This document shows positions 44,039-55,400 of a stretch of 64,000 nucleotides of DNA, piece by piece. The notes beneath the pieces are model-generated. The model had not been told where the DNA came from. It saw only the letters and a program-made list of their open reading frames with translations, and did not search any database. The stretch is from Chalara sp. BL73. Taxonomy: Eukaryota; Ascomycota; Leotiomycetes; Helotiales. The position numbers and the translations under genes were made by a program. Within the stretch, counting starts at the first letter, position 1, and every line of letters begins with the position of its first letter. Location: the NCBI GenBank assembly GCA_918026815.1, contig CAKJVC010000098.1, positions 124,001 through 188,000 of the forward strand. The letters are read 5' to 3'.

Positions 44039-46453
44039 ATGGAAATGGCAATGCGCCGAACAGCATTCAAAGGAAATGCATGGAGAAACTCGGTCAACGG
44101 GATAGCTTCCAGACAGCTTTCGAGCACGCATTGCGCATTACCAACAAATTTATCAAAGCGTCTATTAGCATCTGGAACTTCTCAAGTTATAAAGAGGCAC
44201 AACTCAAGCTTCCCACGGCCCCCGATCGCAAATTTCAAGCCGTCGGCAAAAGCATCTGTTACAACGCTTCTGCGAAGGCCACAGAGCAATTTATCATCAA
44301 CTTGGAGACCAGCTCTATCTTATATTCGGCCATTTAATAGTACAGCAAATCTGCGTGATGCGCCTCGAAGGAGTGATAGACAAGATCTGATAGAAAAGGA
44401 GAAGGCAAGGAGGGAGGAAGAGGAAGAAAATCTCATAGACGAGCAAGATGGATTCCAGAAGACAGAAAAGGCTGCACGAGCCTCACAAGTCAATCTCAGT
44501 GCGCGACTGCAGAGCAGTGGAAAGCCGAAGAATTCTGCGGGATTCGGCGAGATTTGGAGGCTACTCAAAATCGCAAGACCAGAGGCAAAATGGTTAGGCT
44601 TAGCATTCTTATTCCTGCTGATATCTTCGTCGATCACCATGTCTATACCATTTTCCATCGGAAAGATTTTGGATTTAGCTGTGAAGGACCCAGCTGAAGG
44701 CAACAGATTGTTTGGGTTGGATATCAATCAGTTTTACATAGCACTTGGATGTGTGTTAACACTGGGAGCTGCGGCGAACTATGGCAGAATTATCATATTA
44801 CGGATAGTGGGAGAACGGATTGTAGCTAGACTCCGGTCGCAGCTGTATAGGCGGACATATGTACAGAATGCAGAGTTCTTCGATGCAAATCGGGTCGGTG
44901 ACTTAATATCACGGCTTAGCTCGGACACTATTATCGTTGGCAAGAGCATAACACAGAACCTCTCAGATGGCTTGCGAGCAATAGTTAGTGGCGGAGCTGG
45001 ATTTGGTGCTATGGCCTGGGTGAGCTTGAAGCTTACAAGTATTCTCTGCTTGATGTTTCCTCCAGTCGCACTCGGAGCCTTCTTTTATGGAAGAGCAATT
45101 CGGAACCTCAGTAGGAAGATTCAGAGGAATCTAGGAACATTGACAAAGATCGCTGAAGAAAGACTTGGGAACGTGCGCACCAGTCAAGCATTTGCGGGCG
45201 AAACGCAGGAGGTTGGGCGATATAATAATCAGATCAAGAAGATTTTCGCTTTGGGAAAAAGAGAGGCTTTAGTCAGTGCGACCTTTTTCAGCTCCTCCGG
45301 ATTCCTTGGAAACATGACGATTCTTGCATTGCTCTACTCAGGAGGATCGATGGTGAAGAGTGGTGTCATTAGCATAGGCGATCTTACCACATTCTTGATG
45401 TATACCGCTTATGCAGGATCAAGCTTGTTTGGAGTCTCTAGTTTTTACTCTGAGCTCATGAAAGGAGTGGGAGCCGCAAGCAGACTCTTTGAGTTGCAGG
45501 ACCGAAAGCCTACGATCCCAGCCACTGTTGGAACGAAAGTTAAGTCTGCTCAGGGCGTCATTAAATTCTCCAATGTATCTTTTGCATACCCTACACGACC
45601 GGCAGTCACTATTTTTGATGGGCTTGAATTTGAGATTCCATCTGGTACGAATGTCGCAATTGTTGGTCCTAGTGGTGGCGGGAAATCCACGATCGGCTCG
45701 TTGTTGTTGCGCTTCTACAATCCGACACATGGCACTATATCAATCAACGGGCAGGATATATCTACTATGAACGGAAAGTCCCTTCGTCGACGAATAGGTA
45801 TGGTCGGTCAAGAACCAGTTTTGATGTCTGGGTCGATCGCAGAGAACATTGCCTATGGTAAACCTCATGCTACGAGAGCTGAGATTATTGCCGCCGCACG
45901 AAAAGCCAATTGTCAATTCATTAGCGACTTCCCAGAGGGCTTAGATACCTCTGTTGGTGCTCGTGGTGCGCAGCTATCTGGTGGCCAAAAGCAACGAATT
46001 GCGATTGCAAGAGCCTTACTCAAGAATCCTGATATTCTGATTCTTGACGAGGCAACCTCGGCATTAGACGCCGAATCCGAAACTCTGGTGAACTCTGCAC
46101 TTGCAGCACTACTACGTGGCCACAATACCACGATTTCAATCGCTCATCGGCTGTCCACCATCAAACGATCTGACCATATCATTGTGCTATCAAGCGATGG
46201 CAAGGTTGCCGAGACTGGCACCTACAACAATTTATCTAGCAATCCAGAATCTGCTTTCTCGAAACTCATGGAGTGGCAGATGAATGGAGGTGATGCTGCA
46301 GAACCCCGGCCCCGAGAGCCCGAGGGACACCTTACCCAGCGAGAAGAATTGGCGGATGACTTGATAAGAATTAACGAAGAAAATCAGGACATCGATGAGG
46401 ACAATGAGAACGAGAAGGCAGAGGCTCCATCGAAACCTCCTGGGCAGCAATAA
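44039..46453 (+). CDS. MDL1: Mitochondrial ABC half-transporter (Mdl1, ABC-B family peptide exporter)
   Basis: Inner-membrane ABC half-transporter of the Mdl1/ABCB10 group, which forms dimers and exports peptides from the matrix. Single exon, 804 aa. The N-terminal ~100 residues are Arg/Ser-rich (mitochondrial presequence). A six-helix membrane domain runs from about residue 182 (LGLAFLFLLISSSITMSIPFSIG) to ~470. The nucleotide-binding domain has Walker A GPSGGGKST at ~542, Q-loop GMVGQEPVL, signature LSGGQKQR at ~645, Walker B ILILDEATSALD at ~667 and the H-loop SIAHRLST. The C-terminal tail is acidic (NEENQDIDEDNENEK). Start 44039 (MEMAMRR) is the first ATG of the frame; Met at codon 3 or 5 is also possible. 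Confidence 0.93.
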   Translation: MEMAMRRTAFKGNAWRNSVNGIASRQLSSTHCALPTNLSKRLLASGTSQVIKRHNSSFPRPPIANFKPSAKASVTTLLRRPQSNLSSTWRPALSYIRPFNSTANLRDAPRRSDRQDLIEKEKARREEEEENLIDEQDGFQKTEKAARASQVNLSARLQSSGKPKNSAGFGEIWRLLKIARPEAKWLGLAFLFLLISSSITMSIPFSIGKILDLAVKDPAEGNRLFGLDINQFYIALGCVLTLGAAANYGRIIILRIVGERIVARLRSQLYRRTYVQNAEFFDANRVGDLISRLSSDTIIVGKSITQNLSDGLRAIVSGGAGFGAMAWVSLKLTSILCLMFPPVALGAFFYGRAIRNLSRKIQRNLGTLTKIAEERLGNVRTSQAFAGETQEVGRYNNQIKKIFALGKREALVSATFFSSSGFLGNMTILALLYSGGSMVKSGVISIGDLTTFLMYTAYAGSSLFGVSSFYSELMKGVGAASRLFELQDRKPTIPATVGTKVKSAQGVIKFSNVSFAYPTRPAVTIFDGLEFEIPSGTNVAIVGPSGGGKSTIGSLLLRFYNPTHGTISINGQDISTMNGKSLRRRIGMVGQEPVLMSGSIAENIAYGKPHATRAEIIAAARKANCQFISDFPEGLDTSVGARGAQLSGGQKQRIAIARALLKNPDILILDEATSALDAESETLVNSALAALLRGHNTTISIAHRLSTIKRSDHIIVLSSDGKVAETGTYNNLSSNPESAFSKLMEWQMNGGDAAEPRPREPEGHLTQREELADDLIRINEENQDIDEDNENEKAEAPSKPPGQQ

Positions 46454-47192
46454 TAGTGATATTCGTGGGATTTTGGAGTAGTCTTAAGGATACTATTGTT
46501 GGGCAACCTCTCTTTTCAAGGCATATTATAAACAGCATTGGGCGGGGTTGGCATATGATCGGTCATACTTGTACTTTACTCCGCTCGATATAGACATCAA
46601 AGTTGATTTATCTCCAAGGTACGCATCGAAGCGTACCTTTCTAGCAGACTTGGCACAACCACAACAATGGGGTGGCCTGGCAGACCTGGCTAAGTGGCGT
46701 TTAGCTTGAGTTCCGTGTCAGCTTCTTCCTATAAGTCTGAGTTGCCACACCTTTCATGACCTTGATTATTCCGTGAACAGGCTGCAAGTCTACTGTGTTG
46801 AAAGATACGAAATAATTCCGTAACTTAGTTCAATTTGTGTTCTTGGCCTACCTTCCTGACCAGCTTGATGTCATAATTGGCAAACTCTTACTCCACAGGC
46901 AGTTCAACAGTCATTGAAAGTGGGAACCGAAGTACGGATTGACTTGAGTATAGCAACCAACCCAGTTACTGCATCTCTGTCTACATGTCAAAACTCAATC
47001 CGAGTATTAACATAATCAAATTCGTACGAAGCAAATATTTAACCTTACGTTCATCAATTCAACGCCCAGCTGTTCACACCACAGCATTCCCACTTTGTTT
47101 ATCTGGCCAAAATTTCCAACGAATACCACAAGAACTACACAGTACCTATTGCTCTTAGAGTTAGTGTATATAGCATAAGTAAGAATTGAAAC
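46454..47192. other. Start of gene-poor AT-rich island
   Basis: 740 bp downstream of MDL1 with no coding or RNA signature; includes the MDL1 3' UTR. Sequence becomes noticeably AT-richer toward the DUF6594 pseudogene. Confidence 0.5.
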
Positions 47193-48457
47193 CTAGACTA
47201 GATACACATACGCAGCAGCAGAAGCTAGTACTTCACGCCTCCTCGCACTGGTGAGAGCTGTCGTCACAACAGAAAACATGAAGGTGAAAGCCACAACAAC
47301 CCCAATTATGGTTCCACACGCTTTACCTGTATTGGGATCATCCTTTATTGAGAGTTTGTGTAACCAATAGACCGGGACGATGAGCAAAGCGAGCACTGTC
47401 AGTCTGAGTAGCAGCGTTCGGACGGATTTAACCAGTTTGGCTAATCCTTTTCGTTGGAAGTGTACTATCAACGTATTGGATTCGCTCTTCTCCTCTAATA
47501 TTGGAGATATAAAAATGGACTACCAGGTGTTACATCTCATATGGGCCATGTTTTTATGGAAAGAAATACATACGAGTACAAACTCGCCAACTTTCTTCTG
47601 AGAAAGCTTCACTAGTTTATTAACGAGCCAATTTAACCAATAGCGTTCTTGGGTGCTTCTTAGAGATATGAGATCTGCCCTGTGATGGAGGTACTTCTCG
47701 CTGTTGGCCAAGGGTTGCTCTGCGTCGAAGTAGTTCTTGATGTTCTGGTAATCATTTAAGGTTGGCTGTCTGAAGGCAAAAAGTTTTCGAGCAGCATCTA
47801 GAAGCTGGACTATAATCTCTATCAGTTACAAGGCTATTTAAATTTGACAAGTTACGTTGCCGTAATCTTTAAAGGTGGCCTCTATTTCTCTAAGGAAATG
47901 CATGCGGGTTGTGTCTCTACTTTCGTCTTCCTCCCTTAATCTCAACGACAACTAGTTCTCTCTTAAGGTGAATTCGTCAACATTCTCCAATTGTTCTTCT
48001 AAGTCGCGTAGTTGATCCTGCTTATTAAGCAAGGACCGGGCTTGGAGCACTCCGAATCGGCGATATAATAGAAAACTGTCGTCGCTGTTGAGCACAGCTG
48101 CCAAACGTGGATTACCCGCAGGATGCCTCTGAGGTACTACTACTGGGGGTCAGATCTTGCATTGAGCCTCAGTAGGTGCAGATTTATAGGGTATATCCGT
48201 GTTTGAAGTTGTTGGGCTTCTCGGCCGGTGGATTAATCTAGCTTTCATTCGCACAAACTTGCGATTTAAGCAGCTCAGAGCACCTTGGGATTGAGGTGCT
48301 TCTATATATTATTAGTTGCAATACGCGAAGGTTTTTTCTTTTTGAACGTACCTGAGGGATGTGGCTTGGAGACTCGACTTGCTCTCAAGGTTGGTGATCC
48401 GGGTTTAAATGATTGTTCGGTCTTGATATAGGTATCCAAGTCCCCTCTTTCCATCAT
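47193..48457 (-). pseudogene. DUF6594 family gene with two in-frame stop codons
   Basis: Fungal-specific family with a helical N-terminal domain and C-terminal membrane helices. Exons by hand: 48457-48352, 48301 to about 47861, 47809-47574 and 47519-47193. Family-like parts: GNPRLAAVLNSDDSFLLYRRF, LQARSLLNKQDQLRDLEEQLE, EEDESRDTTRMHFL, then YLHHRADLISL and a C-terminal pair of TM helices (LLLRLTVLALLIVPVYWL; GTIIGVVVAFTFMFSVVTTAL) and SARRREVLASAAAYV. The frame is broken by TGA at 48152-48150 and TAG at 47954-47952, both reachable from CGA and CAG by C-to-T change. Intron 2 is also doubtful: the GTAACT donor gives the wrong phase. The third intron (GTATGT...GGTAG) is normal. Recently decayed gene or RIP target. 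Confidence 0.75.
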
Positions 48458-48972
48458 ATCGCTATTATTGTTGAAATTAATGCTTAGCAGTTTCTTAAAG
48501 TGACAAAGCCACAGAAAGAAGTAAAGCCTCAGATCAGATAGTAAGCTTCTGTCGACGAAGACTGGACGGTTTTCATGTGGTTCATTTAACAGTCAAGAAT
48601 GTTTCGCGAGCGAAGCTACGATTGTATGACTCTGGACTCGCTGTTCATGGTGTAAGGGTGCCTCAAATATTGATTACATGATTGGCTTCATTCTTCCGTT
48701 ATCAAAATTAGGTGCGGTTATTGTATGCAAGGTGGTACAAATGCACTTAACCTATACCACTCCTCATTTAACACAAATAGTAAGCTAAACTGATGACCTT
48801 AAGTTTTACGCTCTATGAGCATGGGAGCTTCTGAAGATCAGTCTGTCTTTGCAAATCGAGGAGGATTCAGTGGCTTTAGTGCTCAAGTTCCTAATACGCA
48901 TTTTTGGAATGAAGATGCTTTCGAGCTTTCCGTCTTTGGGCTCTCCTTTGTAGGTGCATCTGGAAAATAGAA

Positions 48973-49375
48973 TTAGTGATTTACAACAATTTCTGAAAAG
49001 TGAGCTTCCGATAAATATTTCATTGTCGTAGTGATGATAACGTGCCTGTAATAGTCCTCACTAGGTGTGATTTCTGTAACTTCAATCGTCTCCCATGTAC
49101 CCGTGCTGATTTGGACGGACACGCTTTCACCTGCTTCGTAGATGATGGTCTCCTACTAGGTAATAAGAATTTGGTACCAAATGAGAGCATACGAACAGTT
49201 CGATTTTTACCGGGTTTTTTAGTACTTCCATTTGAATGACCGATGCAGCGAAATCGCTACTGGTGTGCTTATCTCCATTCTGCGTAATGATGAGTGGGAT
49301 ATATAAATATTCTCTAAGTTCAAGTTTGAGAAAAGGAGCACTCTGCCGATTTTTTATGAATGAACCAGGCTCTCT
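48973..49375 (-). pseudogene. Candidate minus-strand gene relic, unrecognised
   Basis: Two exon-like blocks, 49375-49193 and 49152-48973, join in phase across a 40-bp GTATGC...CTAGTAG intron. They encode about 120 residues of protein-like sequence (LKLELREYLYIPLIITQNGD, IIYEAGESVSVQISTGTW) ending at TAA 48975-48973. The same frame continues upstream past TAG at 49378-49376 with GNMGNSSIRSDNALSG and then further stops. No family is recognised. A plus-strand frame (49042-49239) is open opposite but Cys-rich and less protein-like. Confidence 0.35.
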
Positions 49376-50066
49376 CTAAATCAAAGCTCGTAAGCCACTT
49401 AGAGCATTATCTGAGCGAATTGAAGAGTTTCCCATATTGCCGGCGAGTTGAATATATTGAGTTTGCACTCACTTCTGCTAGCAGACAGACGTGCGGTGGT
49501 GTTGATCTTGGTATTTTATTCTTTCAGTATCTTCAACTTATTGTTTCCTACTACTTGAGCAAGGAGCGGCATTTATGTACAGCTTTATGATGCTCTGCTA
49601 GGCGCTACACTAGCTGGTAACTCCTACACATCATCCTGAATACTCTTGATAGCGTTTTATGGGAACTAGAATATGTTCATCCGATTGCTCATCATTTATT
49701 CGTCAAATTAATTCTAAAGAACGTTCTGATACAATCATGTTACGCAAAAAATGGCTTTGATGTTCCAGAAGGTAGTCGTTTGCGTGTTTAAAGGAAAAGA
49801 ACATCTCAGCACAATATCACGTATTGGGCTTCTAAAAGTTTCAGTTATGGACTTGATAATAGCTACTCATTCTCTGTTTACATGGATGTTCTTGACGACT
49901 GAACTTACCCAAATTGACCAGTATCTAAGGCATACTGAGTATTGAAAAAGAGAAGTAATAAACAGCGAACTGTAGTTCTTGATTTGGAATATTGCATTGA
50001 GCTTTGTGGGGGCGCAATTAAGTAGCTTAGAAGCCTCATGTATTTCTCTTATGGCAAAGATTGTGG

Positions 50067-50552
50067 TCAATAGTTGCTGGTTTTACGGTAGTTTTTGCTG
50101 GATTTAAGGATAAATTTCAACTTCAAAAGTCTCAAAAGCTCTCCGTCCCTCACAAACTCTCCTTCCTCATTAACCATCCTAGCATCCCAGCTAAGTTTGG
50201 TTGAGTGTATCAAAATTCTTCTGCCTTATGCCGTTTTGCGTAAACGCATTTCATCGTGACATGCTTTGATGATCTAAGGGCATTCGCACATTTAGTACAC
50301 ATGGAATTCAATCAAGGGTGCTAAAATGTGTGGGGTATTGGAGAGATACTTCATGGCAAAGCTCGCTAAATTCAGTAGGCTATCTCTAATATAATATTTC
50401 GTGGAGCCGTCAAATGGCTCCAAAGTAGGGTTGTGGGGGGATATAAATGTTAGAGTGATTGAACTCTCTGAATATAGAGATGATTCTGTGAATCCAAGAT
50501 GTGTATAGCACTCTATTTGCTTTAATTCTAGAAAGAGATCACACGAAATCAA
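50067..50552 (-). pseudogene. Candidate gene relic with three in-frame stops
   Basis: A single frame on the minus strand stays protein-like for about 160 codons, interrupted by TAA 50294-50292, TAG 50276-50274 and TAA 50228-50226, each one C-to-T step from CAA or CAG. Segments include YYIRDSLLNLASFAMKYLS and, after the last stop, KLSWDARMVNEEGEFVRDGE. Not recognised. A TAA in frame precedes the visible start. Confidence 0.35.
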
Positions 50553-51037
50553 TATACCATATTACGTGACTATACACGACTGGACCTCTTTGTCAGGAAT
50601 CGGCTTATGTAATAGGCTAAGGAGCTAGAAAATCTCTTACAGGCTCTAAAGCGTAGATGCTGGAGATATTATACAACGCACAATCATGCAATACAAGCAC
50701 CTACAACCCGTATTCTATCGACGTGATACCTTTATCAATCTCCTATTCTCGACACTCTTCCACCTCCACTATGATCAAATGCAGTTACTCAAATTAAGAG
50801 AGGCTGTTATGGATATGTATCCTAGAAGCATGTTTTACAGGGCCATAAGCCAGAACGAGGACCCGCGTTCTTCTTGTCCAAGCCTTACATCAAAGCAGTG
50901 TTGTGGCATTATTGCCTTACTGTGTCGAAGTTTATCTGCCAGCGAACTGAGAAATAGCTAAGAGGCCCAGCCTATGTCACAACTCAAGTTTCGAGGAAAT
51001 ACACAAAGCACATATTTACGTTAAGGACGGCGCAAAC

Positions 51038-51346
51038 CTATAAACTAATGGCCGACCCTTGCTCGTATAGATGGCGTTTGTGAGCTAGTATACCCGGCAG
51101 GAGTATCAGATCCCAAGGTAAGCGGGACTTTACTGGATTAGAGTCTCTGCATAGATGCTCGAATGCTGCATCATGCTCGCAAAAATGTACGAAAGTAGAC
51201 ATCAGATTAAGCTCTTCACCCCTGTCATTCTTGGCGCGGATCTGGCAGTTGCCTTACCAGGCTTTAGCCATTTTTGGAAGATTGTCCCCACGTATTACCT
51301 CAGCCCCCTTTTCTTTAATATCTTCGATGTTTAACTTATTTGGGCA
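51038..51346 (-). pseudogene. Candidate gene relic, one in-frame stop
   Basis: Minus-strand frame of about 100 codons broken only by TAA 51256-51254 (CAA to TAA possible). Contains NIEDIKEKGAEVIRGD and, after the stop, NLMSTFVHFCEHDAAFEHLCRD. Ends at TAG 51040-51038. No family assigned; the first segment only superficially resembles NAD(P)-binding NmrA-type proteins. Confidence 0.3.
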
Positions 51347-51380
51347 AGTTTTGCGTTATACAGTATGATCTTATGGGTAG

Positions 51381-51717
51381 TTAGATCGTATTAGCTTTGG
51401 AAATAAGATGATACAATTTATTACTGTATTTCTTTAACACGCCAACATTGGATCCAGGCTGCCTTCCTGTTGGGCAGTGTCGATAAGCAAAAACCCTAAT
51501 GCAGTGCTTCCTCGACTGGGACAAGAAATGAGGATAACATGGGATCATATGTTTTGCGTTCTTTATTGTCATTATACGGAGGTACTTCCTTAGTGTGACG
51601 AATTGCAACAGTTGAGATATCGCAAAGAACGCAGAATGGGGTTGCCCATCGGGTGTTGGCCTTGGCTATTCCCCACCATTCTCGTATGAGTAGATACCCA
51701 CGTATCAGGCATAGCAA
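51381..51717 (-). pseudogene. Candidate gene relic, unrecognised
   Basis: Minus-strand frame with YLLIREWWGIAKANTRWATPF and KEVPPYNDNKERKTYDPM, reaching a TAG near 51497 and continuing in frame for about 27 codons (NRKAAWIQCWRVKEIQ) to another stop near 51420. Could be part of the same decayed gene as 51038-51346. Function unknown. Confidence 0.3.
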
Positions 51718-52470
51718 GCCTTAGCGACAAGGGTAAAGTTTCTTGGTTATCACTTAAGCTTACATTGTTTTCTAATGCTCCTTTACAAAAGAATAAATTA
51801 ATGGGGAAAATAAAATTATACGCAGATTAACGAATATGATACTTAGTAAGTATATGTTTCGTTTATGTATTAAATGTACCTATATAATTGCTGAAATACA
51901 CTTTACAACCTTGAAGTGGTAGAAGCAGTAATAAAGCTATAAAGCGACTTTTGAATAATAATGCAAATTTAAAGAAAGCTAACCAAAAGAGAATCCTGAC
52001 CCTTGTTCCATCTACACTTATTGTGCCTGATATGTTGTGTGCCTGATACATTCTAAATCGTCACGAGCTTGGCGTCTATCATACGGGCACAGCCTCAATT
52101 AAACCTGGCGCCTAGGTCTAATGGCAAACTAAAGTTGTTTATGACATTAAGGAGACAACAGTGCCTCACTTCGCCAGTGCATCGTCAAGGTTGCTAGAAT
52201 CAAAACTTGCAGCGCTCTTATACACTTTGGTTTTGTTTAGAGGCTGTGTAGACTGTCTTGGCGCGTGTTCTCGTGTTTGTGGTATTGCTGATCTTAAGTA
52301 CTTTAACAGTCCTTTGCACTCCATTTCATGCAGCCATATATCCTGCAGCCAGTGCAGCTTTCTCTTTGTTTATAAGGAATTAAATATCAGAACGAACCTT
52401 CTCACACCGGGTTGAGTGATCTTTTGGTCTCGAAACCTTGAGCGAGCGTCTGCTCTTCTCAAATAATATC
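51718..52470. other. AT-rich spacer and ABC-A gene 5' region
   Basis: 750 bp. 51770-52000 is very AT-rich (many TAAA/ATAAT runs). The plus frame 52161-52415 is Cys/Ser-rich and probably leader sequence of the transporter gene. Nothing else recognised. Confidence 0.5.
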
Positions 52471-55400
52471 ATGGCAGTCTCAGCGAACCGCCCACGATGG
52501 CAACGCATCTACCGTCAAACGGTTTCGTTGACCTACAAGAACCTCCTCGTTTTTTACAAGACACCAATATCAACAATATTCCGCGCCCTTGTTATCCCTA
52601 TCGTGTTCACAATTGTTATGTGCAAGCTCAAGCATATTTCAGCGACCTCTGTCTATTCAGAACCAAATGCTGGTGTTGCGAGTTTGGCCACGCCAATACA
52701 GGACCTTAATATTGCTATGAAGACAAGCGGAGCGAACAGACTCGTTTTTGTCCGAGACGGTATGTGCCGCTTTGCTAGATAATCATGTCAGAGTCGCTAA
52801 CAAATCTAAGATACCCTGAGCGCTCTTGCCGATCCTATTATTAAGAGAGTCCTACAGCAGCCCGCCATGCAAGGCGCAAACACGGTCACCTCCAACAACC
52901 AGACCGATCTGTTGAATCTCTGCAAACAGTCGTTGAATGGCGAGAGTAAGTGCTTTGCCGCTGTCATATTCAATGCTCTCAATGAGACGAATGTCGATTA
53001 CAGCATTGTACTGGATTCTCATATGGACGGTTATGATAGTGGTAATTTCAGAAAGCCTGGTCTTGCAGCAAAACGTGTTCTGCCTATCCAGTGGGCAATA
53101 AATGCTGCGATTGGTAACCTGGAAGCTTCATCAAAGCCATCTGAGCAAGCATGGAGTGGCTACTTCTATACATCTTTAGGAAATCCCGAAGAGCCTGTGG
53201 CAGAAGTGACTGGACCAGTGTGGCTGACATACATTGCACTGTTTGTCGCTCCTGTGTTCATCATTATTCTTATTGGCATCACTTATCACCTCAGTGTGCT
53301 TGTAGCGACTGAACGGCAGTCCCAGATCTCCGAGTTGATGCAAGCACAGATGGTCACCGATGCTCCCCGAATTTTGTCGACAATTCTATCGTTCATAATC
53401 CTCTATTTCCCAGGCTTGTTAATATGCTCTATTCTGCTCACACAACTATTATTCGTCAAGACTTCGGACATTCTTCTCCTTTTTCTTACGCTTTTGGCCG
53501 GTCTATCGACAATTGTATCAAGTCACTTTCTTGCTTCATTCTTCAGGAAAGGGCAGGTCGCTGGCTTGTACACATCGACCCTTACTTTTGCTCTCGCCTT
53601 GATTACACTCACCACACAAATAAGCAAATCGCCTGAGGCTCAGAACTATGCGCTCTCTTTCATATTTCCTCCGTATTGCTTCGCAACATTAATTGCAGAT
53701 GTAGCCAAGAGCGAATATATCTTACTCGCATTCTCGTTCACAAAGAAGCTGTCTGTTCCTGTCGGCGCAGAGGGAATCATTAGCAAAGGGGAGGCACCAG
53801 TATTTGCTGGTTACGTATATTTCGCATTTTTTGTCGTGCAGATCATCGTCTATGGTGCAGCCACATACGGAATTGAGCGTGGGCTTTGGGGCGTTAAAAG
53901 AGAGTTCAGGCCTATTGAATCCACAAGCGATGTTGCTTTGCGGTTCACCAAGCTGTCTAAGACCTACCACAGCAAACGCGCTTGGTACTGGCCATTTAAG
54001 GCAAAGGCTCGTAATCTTGCCGTTGATGGATTAGACCTGGAGGTGAAGAAGGGCTCGGTAACGTTTCTTCTCGGGCCTAATGGGGGAGGCAAAACTACAA
54101 CTCTCAAATGTGCCGCAGGAATGCACACTATGGATTTAGGATCAAGATTGGAGATAAATGAGGCAGGCGTAGTATTTGGCATCTGTCCACAGCAGAACGT
54201 ATGATTTTACCACTCTTGACCTTAAACTTCTGCTGACTACAACAGGTCTTCTGGGACAATCTTACTGTTAAAGAACATGTCGAGATCTGGAGGAAGCTGA
54301 AGACAGCTGCATTCCCGGATCTGATGGCAGACGATGACGATGTAATTGCCGAATGTGATCTCTTGGAGAAAACCAATTCTGTAGCCAAGAGCCTTTCTGG
54401 TGGACAGATGCGAAAGCTTCAGCTTGCAATATCGTTCGTTGGGGGATCCAAAGTTTGTTGTATCGACGAGGCTTCCAGCGGCCTCGACCCATTATCCCGT
54501 AGGAACATCTGGAACATCATCCAGAAAGGGCACACCCGGCGAACTATTCTTATAACTACCCACTTCCTTGACGAAGCAGATGTCCTCGCTGATCACATTG
54601 CAATTCTTTACAAAGGAAAGCTTGTCTGTGAAGGCCCGGGCACATCCTTGAAAGCGCGTTTTGGAGGCGACTACCTTATCCATGGCCCATCTGTAACCGG
54701 CATGGAGCCAGCTACTTGGCAAACCACCAACTCTGCTGAGGCAACCAGAAAGATACTGGAACTTGAGGCTTTGTCTGACAAGGACACCTACAATATCACT
54801 TTCCCAACACTGGAGCAAGTCTTTCTGAGAGTTACATCAGACTCAAATACGGTGGTCAACAAAAATAATGGTGACGGAATAGTGGGTGAACAGGAAGCTG
54901 CTACTGAAACTGATGAGAAGGCATGTTCTGAAGAGACCAGTCGCCCAATTGACATGGATCTCGATGTTGGACGTACTATTGGAACATTCAGACAAGTTAA
55001 AACACTTTTTACGAAGAGATACACTCTTCTTCTTCAGAGATCAGGCTGGATTACCTATGCTATCAACTTGATTATACCAATCCTTATTGCTGCGGTGCTC
55101 GTTAATTATATCCGGAGGAACAGAGATCTTGAAACTTGCGAACAATATGCTCATCGATTAGGGGCAGGCTACCAGGTGGTTGAGGATTATAACTCTGGAT
55201 TCTACGTATCTTCCAGTAGCAGTTACATAACCGATGTTATAATTCTCGCCCCTGCATCTGAATTCTCAGGACCAATTCAGGACGACATTTTCGCCAACAC
55301 GTTTCAATCTCAAATGCGAACTTATGGTGAATATGGGAATAGTATCCTTCCTTCGAAGAACGAGACTTTACTCTATCGAGGATTTGTAAATGATAAGGCC

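Noticed and set aside
50686..50961. 91-codon plus-strand ORF in the AT-rich island
   Set aside because: No recognisable features; the reverse strand is at least as protein-like (with one TAA), so no gene is called on either strand.
51140..51366. 75-codon plus-strand open frame opposite the 51038-51346 relic
   Set aside because: Ser/Leu-rich antisense-type composition; the minus-strand frame is more protein-like.
46454..52470. Intact transposon or LTR element in the AT-rich island
   Set aside because: No long terminal or inverted repeats, and no transposase, integrase or reverse-transcriptase motifs were found when reading both strands; only degraded unidentified frames.
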